In this document: positions 1-6,848 of the stretch, piece by piece
Position numbering within the stretch: position 1 is the stretch's first letter
How the letters are laid out: each line of letters opens with the position of its first letter
From: Ramlibacter sp.
GTDB taxonomy: Bacteria; Pseudomonadota; Gammaproteobacteria; Burkholderiales; Burkholderiaceae_C
Reading direction: 5' to 3'
Length of the DNA stretch: 8,370 nt
Assembly: GCA_026785815.1 (NCBI GenBank)
Contig: JAJAZH010000360.1
Coordinates: 1-8,370, forward strand
The notes under the pieces: generated by a model
What the model saw: only the letters and a program-made list of their open reading frames with translations
Databases searched by the model: none
What the model was told of the DNA's origin: nothing
Program-made: the position numbers and the translations under genes

Positions 1-691
1 AACCGCCGCCACATTGTTCGGGTCCGGCCACGGAACCGTTTGGGGGGGGGTGGGGGTCGCCGGCGGCAGCTTCGATTGGGCGGGGCCGAGGCCCGCGGGC
101 CGCTTCGCGGAACTGACCTCGCCCTACGAAGGCTTCCACAACATGGTGTTCAGCGAGGAGTCGACCGTCGGCGCCTTCCTGCTGCGCGCGCGCCGCGAAG
201 GCTTGCGCGACTTCGGGGCCAGCATGAGCCCGCACACGGCGTGGCTGATCCTGCAGGGCATCGAGACCTTGTCGCTGCGGATGGACCGGCACATGTCCAA
301 CACCGGCAAGGTGGTCGAGTTCCTCGCCGCCCACCCCTTCGTCTCGCGCGTCGGCCATCCGATGCTTCAGACGCATGCCAGCCACGCGCTGGCGCAACGG
401 CTGCTGCCCAAAGGCGCAGGCTCGGTGTTCAGCTTCGACCTGAAAGGCAACCGCGAGCAGGGCAAGCAGTTCGTCGACACGCTCAAGGTCTTCAGCCACC
501 TGGCCAACGTCGGCGACTGCCGCTCGCTGGTCATCCATCCGGCCAGCACCACCCACTTCCGGATGACCGACGAAGCGCTCGCCGCCGCCGGCATCACGCA
601 GGGGACGATCCGGCTGTCAATCGGACTGGAAGACCCGGCGGACCTGATCGACGACCTGAAGCGGGCGCTGAAGGCGGCGCAGAAAGCTTGA
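1..691 (+). CDS. metY: O-acetylhomoserine sulfhydrylase-type PLP enzyme, C-terminal part (5' end outside window)
   Basis: This Cys/Met metabolism PLP-dependent enzyme would make homocysteine from O-acetylhomoserine and sulfide in the cytoplasm. About 229 residues are visible, against roughly 430 for the family, so the N-terminal half is missing. Reading begins at base 2 and stops at TGA 689-691. Family signatures seen are SGHGT (bases 23-37), GGSFDW (62-79), a FLLRARREGLRDFG segment, ILQGIETLSLRM, NVGDCRSLVIHPASTTH near bases 506-555, and GTIRLSIGLED near the end. These are hallmarks of O-acetylhomoserine aminocarboxypropyltransferases; the related O-succinylhomoserine enzyme (MetZ) is less likely. 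The position that should hold the PLP-binding lysine (motif S-x-T-K just before the F..SGHG segment) reads Leu, TTG at 14-16, and several neighbouring conserved residues are also changed. The rest of the protein looks fully functional, so sequence error at the edge is plausible. Confidence 0.88.
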   Translation, partial: TAATLFGSGHGTVWGGVGVAGGSFDWAGPRPAGRFAELTSPYEGFHNMVFSEESTVGAFLLRARREGLRDFGASMSPHTAWLILQGIETLSLRMDRHMSNTGKVVEFLAAHPFVSRVGHPMLQTHASHALAQRLLPKGAGSVFSFDLKGNREQGKQFVDTLKVFSHLANVGDCRSLVIHPASTTHFRMTDEALAAAGITQGTIRLSIGLEDPADLIDDLKRALKAAQKA

Positions 692-695
692 CCCT

Positions 696-751
696 GTCGT
701 CGCGGCGGGCAGCGCCGCCATCCAGGGCTCCCGGGGCGAGCCCGGGACGAC
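696..751. repeat. REP-like double-hairpin palindrome in the gap
   Basis: Two perfect stem-loops sit side by side. One is GCGGCG (702-707) with CGCCGC (713-718) and a 5-nt loop. The other is TCCCGGG (729-735) with CCCGGGA (741-747) and loop GCGAG. A flanking GTCGTC (696-701) matches GACGAC (746-751) as an outer stem, though its last two bases overlap the second hairpin. The whole could fold as a two-armed cloverleaf. The CCCGGG(C)TCG-type core resembles dispersed intergenic palindromes of GC-rich proteobacteria; only one copy is visible here, so calling it a repeat is inference. It could also act as a weak terminator or RNA-stabilising structure after the upstream gene, but it has no T tract. 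Confidence 0.4.
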
Positions 752-758
752 CCACGCC

Positions 759-766
759 AAGGAGGT
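759..766 (+). promoter_or_regulatory. Perfect Shine-Dalgarno AAGGAGGT for the hydrolase gene
   Basis: AAGGAGGT is fully complementary to the usual 16S rRNA 3' end. In the hydrolase reading frame no ATG, GTG or TTG occurs between the upstream in-frame stop (TGA 669-671) and GTG 846. The only start-like codon at a workable distance is CTG 777-779, 10 bases downstream. The site therefore argues for a CTG start rather than GTG 846. Confidence 0.6.
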
Positions 767-776
767 CCCCCGGTTC

Positions 777-1625
777 CTGCCAGTCGACGGCCACCAGACC
801 TTCTGCTACACCGGCGCCAAACCACACGACGCGGCCAAGCCGACCGTGGTGTTCGTCCACGGCGTGCTGAACGACCACAGCGTCTGGGCGCTGCAGACCC
901 GCTACTTCGCCAACCACGGCTGGAACGTGCTGGCGCCGGACCTGCCCGGCCACTGCCGCAGCGCCGGCGAAGCGCCGCGGTCGGTGGCGGAAGCGGCGAA
1001 GTTCGTGCTGGCGCTGCTGGACGCCGCTGGCGTGCGGCAGGCCGCGCTGGTCGGCCACAGTTTCGGTTCGCTGACGGCGCTGCAGGCCGCCGCCGACGCA
1101 CCGCAGCGAGTGACCCATCTCGCGCTGGTCGGAACGGCTTTCCCGATGAAAGTCTCACCGGCGTTGCTGGACACGTCGCTCAACCACCCGCAGCAGGCCA
1201 TCGACATGGTCAACACCTTCTCGCACTCGATGCTGGCGCCGCCGCCGTCCGCGCTCGGCCCGGGAACCTGGCTGTACGGAAGCGGCAAGGCGCTGATGAA
1301 ACGGGTGCTGGCCAGCAATGCCGCAGTCAACCTGTTGCACCGTGGCTTCCAGGCCTGCGACGACTACCGGGGCGGCGAGGCCGCAATCGGGAAGATCGGC
1401 TGCCCGTTGCTGTTCGTCCTGGGCCGCAACGACTCGATGAACCTGCCGAAGCAGGCGCAACCGCTGATCGCCAAGGCGCCCGGTGCGAAGGTCGTGCTCG
1501 TCGAGGCCGGCCACGCGATGATGGTGGAAGCGCCCGACGCCGTGCTGTTCGCGCTGGTCGACTTTCTGGCCGGCGCCAAGACGCCCCATTCCAGCGTCGC
1601 CCCGGAGCCGCCCAAACCGCCATGA
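777..1625 (+). CDS. Alpha/beta hydrolase fold protein, probable CTG start
   Basis: A serine hydrolase of the alpha/beta fold; the substrate is unknown. With CTG 777 as codon 1 the product is 282 aa, normal for the family. Visible elements are the oxyanion-hole HG in VVFVHGVLND (about residues 24-33), the nucleophile elbow G-H-S-F-G with Ser95, the probable acid Asp219 in GRNDS, and His246 in EAGHAMM. A complete Ser-Asp-His triad is therefore present. A start at GTG 846 would remove the first strands (PVDGHQTFCYTG region) that relatives carry, so the start is set upstream on the strength of the Shine-Dalgarno at 759-766. The C-terminus is a short proline-rich tail. The stop TGA overlaps the ATG of the P450 gene (ATGA, 1622-1625), so the two are probably translated together and may act on one substrate, for example hydrolysing an ester or a P450 product; that role is inference. 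Confidence 0.85.
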   Translation: MPVDGHQTFCYTGAKPHDAAKPTVVFVHGVLNDHSVWALQTRYFANHGWNVLAPDLPGHCRSAGEAPRSVAEAAKFVLALLDAAGVRQAALVGHSFGSLTALQAAADAPQRVTHLALVGTAFPMKVSPALLDTSLNHPQQAIDMVNTFSHSMLAPPPSALGPGTWLYGSGKALMKRVLASNAAVNLLHRGFQACDDYRGGEAAIGKIGCPLLFVLGRNDSMNLPKQAQPLIAKAPGAKVVLVEAGHAMMVEAPDAVLFALVDFLAGAKTPHSSVAPEPPKPP

Positions 1626-2935
1626 ACAGCGACATATCGATTACGCCGGCGATGACCCAGCAACGGGCGCAGGAGATCGCGGCCGGATTCGACCTGCGTG
1701 CGTTGCCGCCCGACTTCTATGCCAACCCGTACCCGGTCTATCGGGTGCTGCGCGAGACGGCGCCGGGCCGCGCGATGCCGGACGGATCGTTCTTCCTGTC
1801 ACGCCATGCGGACCTGGTGGCGGTGTACCGCGACGCCCACAGCTTCAGCTCCGACAAGAAAGTGGAGTTCACGCCGAAGTACAACCGGCCGCCGTTCGGT
1901 GGCGGCGGCGCCGATGCACCCCTGCTGGAGCACCACACGACCAGCCTGGTGTTCAACGACCCGCCACTGCACACCCGCGTCCGCAAGCTGATCATGGGCG
2001 CGCTGACCCGGCGCGCGATTGCCGGCATGGAGCCGGAACTGGTGCGGCTGGTCGATCGCCTGCTCGACCAGCTTGCAGCCAACGGCGGCGGCGACCTGAT
2101 CGAGGATTTTGCCAGTGCGATTCCGGTGGAAATCATCGGCAACCTGCTCGATATCCCGCATGCCGACCGCGGCCCGTTGCGCGGCTGGTCGCTGGCCATC
2201 CTCGGCGCGCTGGAACCGAGGTTGACGCCGCAGCAGGAAGCGCTGGGCAACCGCAGCGTGCAGGAATTCAGCGGCTACCTGCGCGACCTGGTGGCGCAGC
2301 GGCGGCGCCGTCCGGGCGACCCGGAGCACGACGTGCTGACCCGGCTGATCCAGGGCGAGGGCGGCGCCGGTGAACAGCTGACCGAAAGCGAGTTGCTGCA
2401 GAACTGCGTCTTCATCCTCAACGCAGGCCACGAAACCACCACCAACCTGATCGGCAACGCGCTGGTGGCACTGCAGGAATGGCCGCAGGAGAGAGCCGAT
2501 TTGCTCGACAAACTTGGGCCGCGCCGCAATGACGTCGGTGGAGTCGGCGCCGGCCTGGACAACGCGGTCGAGGAATTCCTGCGCTTCGAATCGTCGAACC
2601 AGCTCGGCAACCGGCGTGCGCTGCGGGCCTGCAATGTCGGCGGCGTTGCGCTGCCCGAAGGCGCCCTGGTCACCCTGGGGATCGGCGCGGCCAACCGGGA
2701 CCCGGCGCAATTCAACGATCCGGACCGGCTGGACCTGGCCCGAGCAGAAAACCGCCACCTGGCGTTTGGTTTCGGCATTCACCAATGCGCCGGCCTGAGC
2801 CTGGCGCGACTGGAAGGACGCGTCGCCATCGGCCGCTTCCTGCAACGCTTTCCCGGCTACCGGCTGCGCGCCAGCCCGGTCCGCGGCGGCCGGGCCCGCT
2901 TTCGCGGCTTCCTGCAGGCGCCGTTCAGCGTCTAG
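1622..2935 (+). CDS. Cytochrome P450 (soluble, bacterial class I type)
   Basis: A haem-thiolate monooxygenase of 437 aa with no N-terminal membrane anchor; it would need a separate ferredoxin and reductase, and none is in the window. Motifs in order are HTRVR (H117...R121, C-helix haem propionate contact), the I-helix AGHETT (268-273) with its acid-Thr pair for oxygen activation, the K-helix E318-F-L-R321, and the haem-binding FGFGIHQCAG with Cys389. All key residues are present, so the enzyme should be active. The linker between the I-helix region and EFLR carries a glycine-rich stretch (about residues 299-315) roughly ten residues longer than usual, and the B-C region has a GGGG turn near residues 93-96. 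The start ATG 1622 overlaps the hydrolase stop by 4 nt; there is no strong Shine-Dalgarno of its own, which fits translational coupling. The substrate cannot be told from sequence. Confidence 0.95.
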   Translation: MNSDISITPAMTQQRAQEIAAGFDLRALPPDFYANPYPVYRVLRETAPGRAMPDGSFFLSRHADLVAVYRDAHSFSSDKKVEFTPKYNRPPFGGGGADAPLLEHHTTSLVFNDPPLHTRVRKLIMGALTRRAIAGMEPELVRLVDRLLDQLAANGGGDLIEDFASAIPVEIIGNLLDIPHADRGPLRGWSLAILGALEPRLTPQQEALGNRSVQEFSGYLRDLVAQRRRRPGDPEHDVLTRLIQGEGGAGEQLTESELLQNCVFILNAGHETTTNLIGNALVALQEWPQERADLLDKLGPRRNDVGGVGAGLDNAVEEFLRFESSNQLGNRRALRACNVGGVALPEGALVTLGIGAANRDPAQFNDPDRLDLARAENRHLAFGFGIHQCAGLSLARLEGRVAIGRFLQRFPGYRLRASPVRGGRARFRGFLQAPFSV

Positions 2936-2957
2936 CGCCGCCGGGACGACACGGATG

Positions 2958-4160
2958 TCAGAGAACCTGGTTCAAGGACAGGGAGGACAGCGGACCGGTC
3001 TGCCACAGCCTGGCGGTGGCGGCGCTGTCGGGCAGCAGCAACTCCCGCAACAGCGGCTCCAGCGGCGTGGTCTGCGGATCGGCAATCAGCAGGTAGCGGG
3101 TGTCCTGCTCGTCCTCGATCTCGTTGACACGGCCGATCCAGTCCAGTCCGACCAGGGTCTGGAGCACCGGCTCCAGCTGCAGCGGATCGAGGTTGAGCCC
3201 TTGCGCCAGTTCGAGCACGCTCATGCCCCGACTCGGCCGCGAGCGGGCCCGGTTCAGCTCCTGCAGCACTTCCAGCGCGATCTCGAACAGCCAGCCATGG
3301 CCGCCGCCGCTGCGTCCGCCGCCGAGCAGCAGGCTGGGCAGGTAGGCCGCAATCACCGCGCCCAGCAGCACCACCAACCAGGCCACGTAAATCCAGACCA
3401 GCAGGATCGGCAAGGTCGCAAAGGCTCCGTACACGACCGAGTAGGTGGGAACCGCCGCGATATAGACGGTCACCAGTTTCTTGGCCAGCACGATGCCGGT
3501 GGCCGCGAACAGGGCGCCGGCCCAGGCGTGGCTGCGCCGCACGTGGGTATGGGGGACATACCGGTACAGCGCCGCGAGCCCGGCCGACAGCAGCATGAAT
3601 TCGACGATGTCGAGCGCGAAACGAACGCTGCCCGGCATGGCGCCGACCACGCCCCGCGAAGCCGATACGACGTAGGACGTGATGCTGACGCTGGCGCCGA
3701 GCAGCAACGGCCCGAGCGTCATCACCGCCCAGTAGACCAACACCCGCTGCGCCAGCGGACGCGGCCGGCGCACGCGCCAGATGCTGTTGAGCGTGCGGTC
3801 GATGGTGACGATCAAGGCGAACGCGGTGATGCCCAGCGCCGCCAGGCCTGCGGTGCCGAGCCGGCTGGCCTTGCCGGAAAACTGGGTCAGGTAACCCAGC
3901 ACCTGGCGCGAGATCGTGTCCGGGATCAGGCTTTGCACCAGCCAGGCCTGTAACGCGCCCTGGACCTCATTGAACATCGGGAACGCGGTGAAGATCGCCA
4001 GGGCCACGGTGAAAAACGGCACCAGCGCGATGGTGGTGATGAATGTCAGGCTGCTGGCGGTGAGGCTGAGCCGGTCTTCGCGGAACCGCTCTCCCAGCTT
4101 GATGGCGGTCGGCTTCCAGGGGAAACGACGCAGGTCCGTGAGCAATTGGCGCAGGTTCAT
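2958..4160 (-). CDS. yihY: YihY/BrkB-family inner-membrane protein with C-terminal winged-helix-like region
   Basis: A UPF0761 family integral membrane protein of 400 aa, once misnamed ribonuclease BN; its molecular function is unknown. Hydrophobic segments that look like six membrane helices lie at about residues 38-60, 104-123, 141-165, 181-201, 211-233 and 245-275. The family signatures IDRTLNSIWRVRRPR (about 120-134) and the YGAFATLPILLVWIYVAWL stretch (about 244-262) are clear. Residues about 290-390 are soluble and charged and read like a small winged-helix domain (SVLELAQGLNLDP followed by a strand-rich part), an extension I associate with betaproteobacterial members. The start is ATG at 4158-4160 (complement), giving MNLRQLL. 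The gene converges on the P450 with a 22-base gap and diverges from the DUF2069 gene with only 23 bases between starts, so promoters on this side must overlap coding sequence. Confidence 0.92.
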   Translation of the reverse strand: MNLRQLLTDLRRFPWKPTAIKLGERFREDRLSLTASSLTFITTIALVPFFTVALAIFTAFPMFNEVQGALQAWLVQSLIPDTISRQVLGYLTQFSGKASRLGTAGLAALGITAFALIVTIDRTLNSIWRVRRPRPLAQRVLVYWAVMTLGPLLLGASVSITSYVVSASRGVVGAMPGSVRFALDIVEFMLLSAGLAALYRYVPHTHVRRSHAWAGALFAATGIVLAKKLVTVYIAAVPTYSVVYGAFATLPILLVWIYVAWLVVLLGAVIAAYLPSLLLGGGRSGGGHGWLFEIALEVLQELNRARSRPSRGMSVLELAQGLNLDPLQLEPVLQTLVGLDWIGRVNEIEDEQDTRYLLIADPQTTPLEPLLRELLLPDSAATARLWQTGPLSSLSLNQVL

Positions 4161-4173
4161 CGCCCGCTATGAT
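4146..4173 (+). promoter_or_regulatory. Sigma-70-like promoter overlapping the yihY start, reading toward DUF2069
   Basis: TTGGCG (4146-4151) and TATGAT (4168-4173) are separated by 16 bases; TATGAT matches the -10 consensus at five of six positions and TTGGCG matches the -35 at four. Transcription would begin around 4180, only a few bases before ATG 4184, so the transcript would be almost leaderless. It would be the promoter for the DUF2069-FAD oxidase pair and perhaps for the genes beyond. This is a motif match only, found in GC-rich DNA where such a match is less common by chance. Confidence 0.4.
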
Positions 4174-4183
4174 GCCATCGTCA

Positions 4184-4570
4184 ATGCTGCCGCCCGACGA
4201 CCTTCCCACCCCCGCCAGTGCGACCGTGGCCATCACCCGTGCGGTGGCCGTGGCTTGCGTTCTGGGCCTGATCGTGCTCGGACTGGCCTGGGAGCTGTGG
4301 CTGGCGCCGGTGCGCAGCGGTGGCAGCTGGCTGGCGCTGAAGGTGCTGCCGCTTTGCTTCCCGCTGGCCGGCCTGCTGCGCAACCGCATGTACACCTACC
4401 GCTGGGTCAGCCTGCTGGTGTGGCTCTATTTCACCGAGGGCGTGGTCCGCGCCACCAGCGACCGCGGCCTCGGTCGCTGGCTGGCGGGGATTGAAATCCT
4501 GTTGTGCCTGCTGCTGTTCGCCGCCTGCGCGCTGCACGTGCGGACGCGCCTGAAGAAAGCCACGCCGTGA
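4184..4570 (+). CDS. DUF2069 family small membrane protein
   Basis: A 128-aa inner-membrane protein of the DUF2069 family; its function is not known. Four hydrophobic segments are visible at about residues 17-40, 48-65, 72-88 and 97-118. The middle has the family pattern ALKVLPL...GLLR.R.YTYRW followed by LYFTEGVVRA.SD. Three in-frame ATGs (4169, 4172, 4184) are possible. ATG 4184 is preferred because the other two overlap or directly follow the -10-like box at 4168-4173. No Shine-Dalgarno precedes any of them. The last codons overlap the GTG start of the FAD oxidase gene (GTGA, 4567-4570), implying co-translation. Confidence 0.85.
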   Translation: MLPPDDLPTPASATVAITRAVAVACVLGLIVLGLAWELWLAPVRSGGSWLALKVLPLCFPLAGLLRNRMYTYRWVSLLVWLYFTEGVVRATSDRGLGRWLAGIEILLCLLLFAACALHVRTRLKKATP

Positions 4571-5979
4571 CCGCTCTGCTCGAGACCTTGCGAGGCATCG
4601 TCGGCGCGGCCAATGTGATGACCGAGGGCGACCTGCGGGCCTGGGAAGAAGATTGGCGCAAGCGCGATCGCGGCAAGGCACTGGCAGTCGTGCGGCCGTC
4701 GTCCACCGCTCAGGTGGCTGCCGTGGTGACAGCCTGCGCGGCGGCCGGCACGTCGATCGTCGCGCAAGGCGGCAACACCGGGCTGGTCGGCGGCTCCACG
4801 CCCGACGGCTCCGGCACCCAGGTGCTCCTGAGCCTGCAGCGGATGAACCGGGTGCGCGGGCTCGACGCCGCCAACCTGACGATGACGGTGGAAGCCGGAT
4901 GCGTGCTGCAGTCGCTGCAGCAAGTGGCGCAGGAGCAGGGTCTGCTTTTTCCGCTGAGCCTCGCGGCCGAGGGCAGCTGCACCATCGGCGGCAACCTGGG
5001 CACCAACGCCGGTGGCACCCAGGTGGTTCGCTACGGCAATGCGCGTGACCTCTGCCTGGGGCTGGAAGTGGTGACCGCGCAGGGCGAGATCTGGGACGGC
5101 CTGACCGGGCTGCGCAAGGACAACACCGGCTACGACCTGCGCGATCTCTTCATCGGCAGCGAAGGCACGCTGGGCATCATCACCGCGGCTACGATGAAGC
5201 TCTATCCGCTGCCGGCCGCGACGGTGACCGCCTGGGCCGCCGTCCCTTCGCTCGATGCCGCCGTGGCCTTGCTGGGACTGGCGCACCGGCGGCTCGGCGC
5301 CGGCCTCACCGGATTCGAGGTGATGGGGCAGTTCGCGCTGGAGCTGGTGGCGAAGCACTACGGCCAGCTGCGGGTCCCCTTCCACCAGCAGTCGCCTTAC
5401 TGCGTGCTGCTGGAAAACTCCGATCACCAGTCTGAGCCGCACGCGCGCGACCAGTTCGAACAGCTGCTGGAAGCGGCGATGACCGAAGGCTGGGTGACCG
5501 ACGCGGTGGTCGCCGAGAACATTGCCCAGGGGCACCAGCTGTGGCACGTCCGGGAAAGCATCCCGCTGGCGCAGGCCGAAGAAGGCCTCAACATCAAGCA
5601 CGACATCTCGATCCCGGTGTCGCGCATTCCGGATTACTGCCGCGAGACCGACGCGCTGTTGCGCCGCGCGATTCCCGGTGTGCGGCTGGTCAACTTCGGC
5701 CACCTTGGCGACGGCAACCTGCATTACAACGTGCAGGCACCGGAGGGCGCGGACATGGCCGCCTTTCTGCGCGACCACGAGACGCAGGTCAACACCATCG
5801 TCTACGACGCGGTCAGCCGCTACGACGGTTCGATCTCGGCCGAGCACGGCGTCGGCAGCTTGAAGCGCGACAAGCTGGAGCAGCACAAATCGCCGGTTGC
5901 GTTGAACCTGATGCGAGCGATCAAGCACGCCATCGACCCCCAGAATCTACTCAATCCGGGCCGGGTGCTCAAGCCCTGA
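4567..5979 (+). CDS. FAD-linked oxidoreductase, D-2-hydroxyglutarate/D-lactate dehydrogenase type
   Basis: A 470-aa flavoprotein of the VAO/PCMH fold that would oxidise a D-2-hydroxyacid (D-lactate, glycolate or D-2-hydroxyglutarate) to the 2-oxoacid and pass electrons on through FAD. The FAD-binding domain carries GGNTGLVGG (68-76), GGNLGTNAGG (141-150) and GSEGTLG (197-203). The C-terminal FAD-oxidase domain carries the metal/substrate motif HLGDGNLH (379-386) and the EHG motif (426-428), ending in LLNPGRVL. Both domains are complete, and length is normal for the single-subunit GlcD-like class. GTG 4567 is chosen because it overlaps the DUF2069 stop and gives the typical start (M)TALLETLRGIVG; GTG 4504 further up would lie inside DUF2069. 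The exact substrate cannot be decided from motifs. thyA follows after 32 bases. Confidence 0.9.
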   Translation: MTALLETLRGIVGAANVMTEGDLRAWEEDWRKRDRGKALAVVRPSSTAQVAAVVTACAAAGTSIVAQGGNTGLVGGSTPDGSGTQVLLSLQRMNRVRGLDAANLTMTVEAGCVLQSLQQVAQEQGLLFPLSLAAEGSCTIGGNLGTNAGGTQVVRYGNARDLCLGLEVVTAQGEIWDGLTGLRKDNTGYDLRDLFIGSEGTLGIITAATMKLYPLPAATVTAWAAVPSLDAAVALLGLAHRRLGAGLTGFEVMGQFALELVAKHYGQLRVPFHQQSPYCVLLENSDHQSEPHARDQFEQLLEAAMTEGWVTDAVVAENIAQGHQLWHVRESIPLAQAEEGLNIKHDISIPVSRIPDYCRETDALLRRAIPGVRLVNFGHLGDGNLHYNVQAPEGADMAAFLRDHETQVNTIVYDAVSRYDGSISAEHGVGSLKRDKLEQHKSPVALNLMRAIKHAIDPQNLLNPGRVLKP

Positions 5980-6004
5980 TCGCGCTGGAGCAGAACTGCA
6001 TAAT
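5976..6004 (+). promoter_or_regulatory. Possible promoter before thyA, close to the start codon
   Basis: CATAAT (5999-6004) matches the -10 consensus at five of six positions, with a weak -35-like CTGATC (5976-5981) 17 bases upstream overlapping the stop of the FAD oxidase gene. Only seven bases lie between the box and ATG 6012, so transcription would begin at or next to the A of the start codon. No Shine-Dalgarno lies within 15 bases of ATG 6012, which agrees with a leaderless thyA mRNA. If real, this promoter would drive thyA, the TIR-like gene and folA. Confidence 0.35.
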
Positions 6005-6011
6005 TCCGGCC

Positions 6012-6848
6012 ATGACAGCCGCCCGCCCGATCCGCTCGCACTACGAAGACTTCATGCGCCATGTGTATACGCACGGCACTGAGAAAAGCGACCGCACCGG
6101 CACTGGCACCCGCAGCGTCTTCGGCTACCAGATGCGGTTCGACCTGAACGAAGGCTTTCCGCTGGTGACGACCAAAAAGGTGCACCTCAAATCCATCATT
6201 CACGAACTGTTGTGGTTCCTGCAGGGCTCGAGCGACAACAACCAGCTCAAGGAGCGCGGCGTCAGCATCTGGGACGAATGGGCCCGGCCCGATGGCGACC
6301 TGGGACCGGTCTACGGCGTGCAGTGGCGCAGCTGGCCGACACCCGATGGCGGCCACATCGACCAGATCGCCGAAGCGGTGAAGGCGATCCGGACCAATCC
6401 GGATTCGCGCCGCATCATCGTCAGCGCCTGGAACGTGGCCGACATCCCGAAGATGGCACTGGCGCCCTGCCACGCGTTCTTCCAGTTCTACGTGGCGCCG
6501 TCGCAGGCGGCCGGTGAACCCGGCAAACTGTCTTGCCAGCTGTACCAGCGCAGCGCCGACATCTTCCTGGGCGTGCCCTTCAACATTGCCAGCTACGCCT
6601 TGCTGACGCACATGATGGCGCAGCAATGCGACCTGGGCGTCGGCGACTTCATCTGGACCGGCGGCGACTGCCACATCTACAGCGACCACTTGCAGCAAAC
6701 CGAGTTACAGCTGTCGCGGGCACCCTATCCCTATCCCACATTGGTCATCGGACGAAAACCGGCTTCGATCTTCGACTACGAGTACCAGGACTTCTCCGTC
6801 CTCGAATACCAGTCGCACCCCCACATCGCCGGCAAAGTTTCCAAGTGA
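6012..6848 (+). CDS. thyA: Thymidylate synthase
   Basis: Converts dUMP and 5,10-methylene-tetrahydrofolate to dTMP and dihydrofolate in the cytoplasm. The product is 278 aa, slightly longer than the 264-aa E. coli enzyme. SDRTGTGT near residue 26-33 contains the phosphate-binding Arg28. DSRRIIVSAWN holds the arginine pair that reaches across the dimer. The catalytic Cys153 lies in LAPCHAFFQFYV. SCQLYQRSADIFLGVPFN and the folate-binding segment YALLTHMMAQQ follow. A short insertion (about residues 161-169, SQAAGEPG) explains part of the extra length. ATG 6012 has no Shine-Dalgarno. Codon use changes near the 3' end: a TTA leucine at 6705 and several A/T-ending codons from there on contrast with the GC-ending codons before. 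The stop TGA overlaps the GTG start of the TIR-like gene by 4 nt, and folA follows that gene, so ThyA and the enzyme that recycles its product share a transcript. Confidence 0.97.
   Translation: MTAARPIRSHYEDFMRHVYTHGTEKSDRTGTGTRSVFGYQMRFDLNEGFPLVTTKKVHLKSIIHELLWFLQGSSDNNQLKERGVSIWDEWARPDGDLGPVYGVQWRSWPTPDGGHIDQIAEAVKAIRTNPDSRRIIVSAWNVADIPKMALAPCHAFFQFYVAPSQAAGEPGKLSCQLYQRSADIFLGVPFNIASYALLTHMMAQQCDLGVGDFIWTGGDCHIYSDHLQQTELQLSRAPYPYPTLVIGRKPASIFDYEYQDFSVLEYQSHPHIAGKVSK

Noticed and set aside
729..747. Rho-independent terminator after metY
   Set aside because: The stem is strong but no T tract follows; it is kept only as a palindrome of unknown role.
846..848. GTG as start of the alpha/beta hydrolase
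   Set aside because: It begins within the strand leading to the HG oxyanion motif, drops conserved N-terminal residues and has no ribosome binding site.
40..870. Long open frame on the plus strand across metY and the gap
   Set aside because: Its translation is Arg/Pro/Gln-rich low-complexity sequence and lies out of frame with the clear MetY homology; it is a GC-rich shadow.
2955..3953. 332-codon open frame on the plus strand opposite yihY
   Set aside because: Gln/Arg/His-rich shadow; the minus strand shows a full six-helix YihY protein.
4161..4190. Minus-strand TTGACG (complement of 4180-4185) as -35 box for yihY
   Set aside because: With normal spacing the -10 box would fall on the yihY start codon and matches the consensus at only three positions.
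4426..5928. 500-codon open frame on the minus strand opposite the FAD oxidase gene
   Set aside because: Rich in His, Arg, Gln and Ala with no domain pattern, while the plus strand carries an intact two-domain flavoprotein.
6533..6844. Upstream extension of the TIR-like protein in the same frame inside thyA
   Set aside because: These residues are an out-of-frame reading of conserved thyA sequence; TIR-like homology begins right after GTG 6845.
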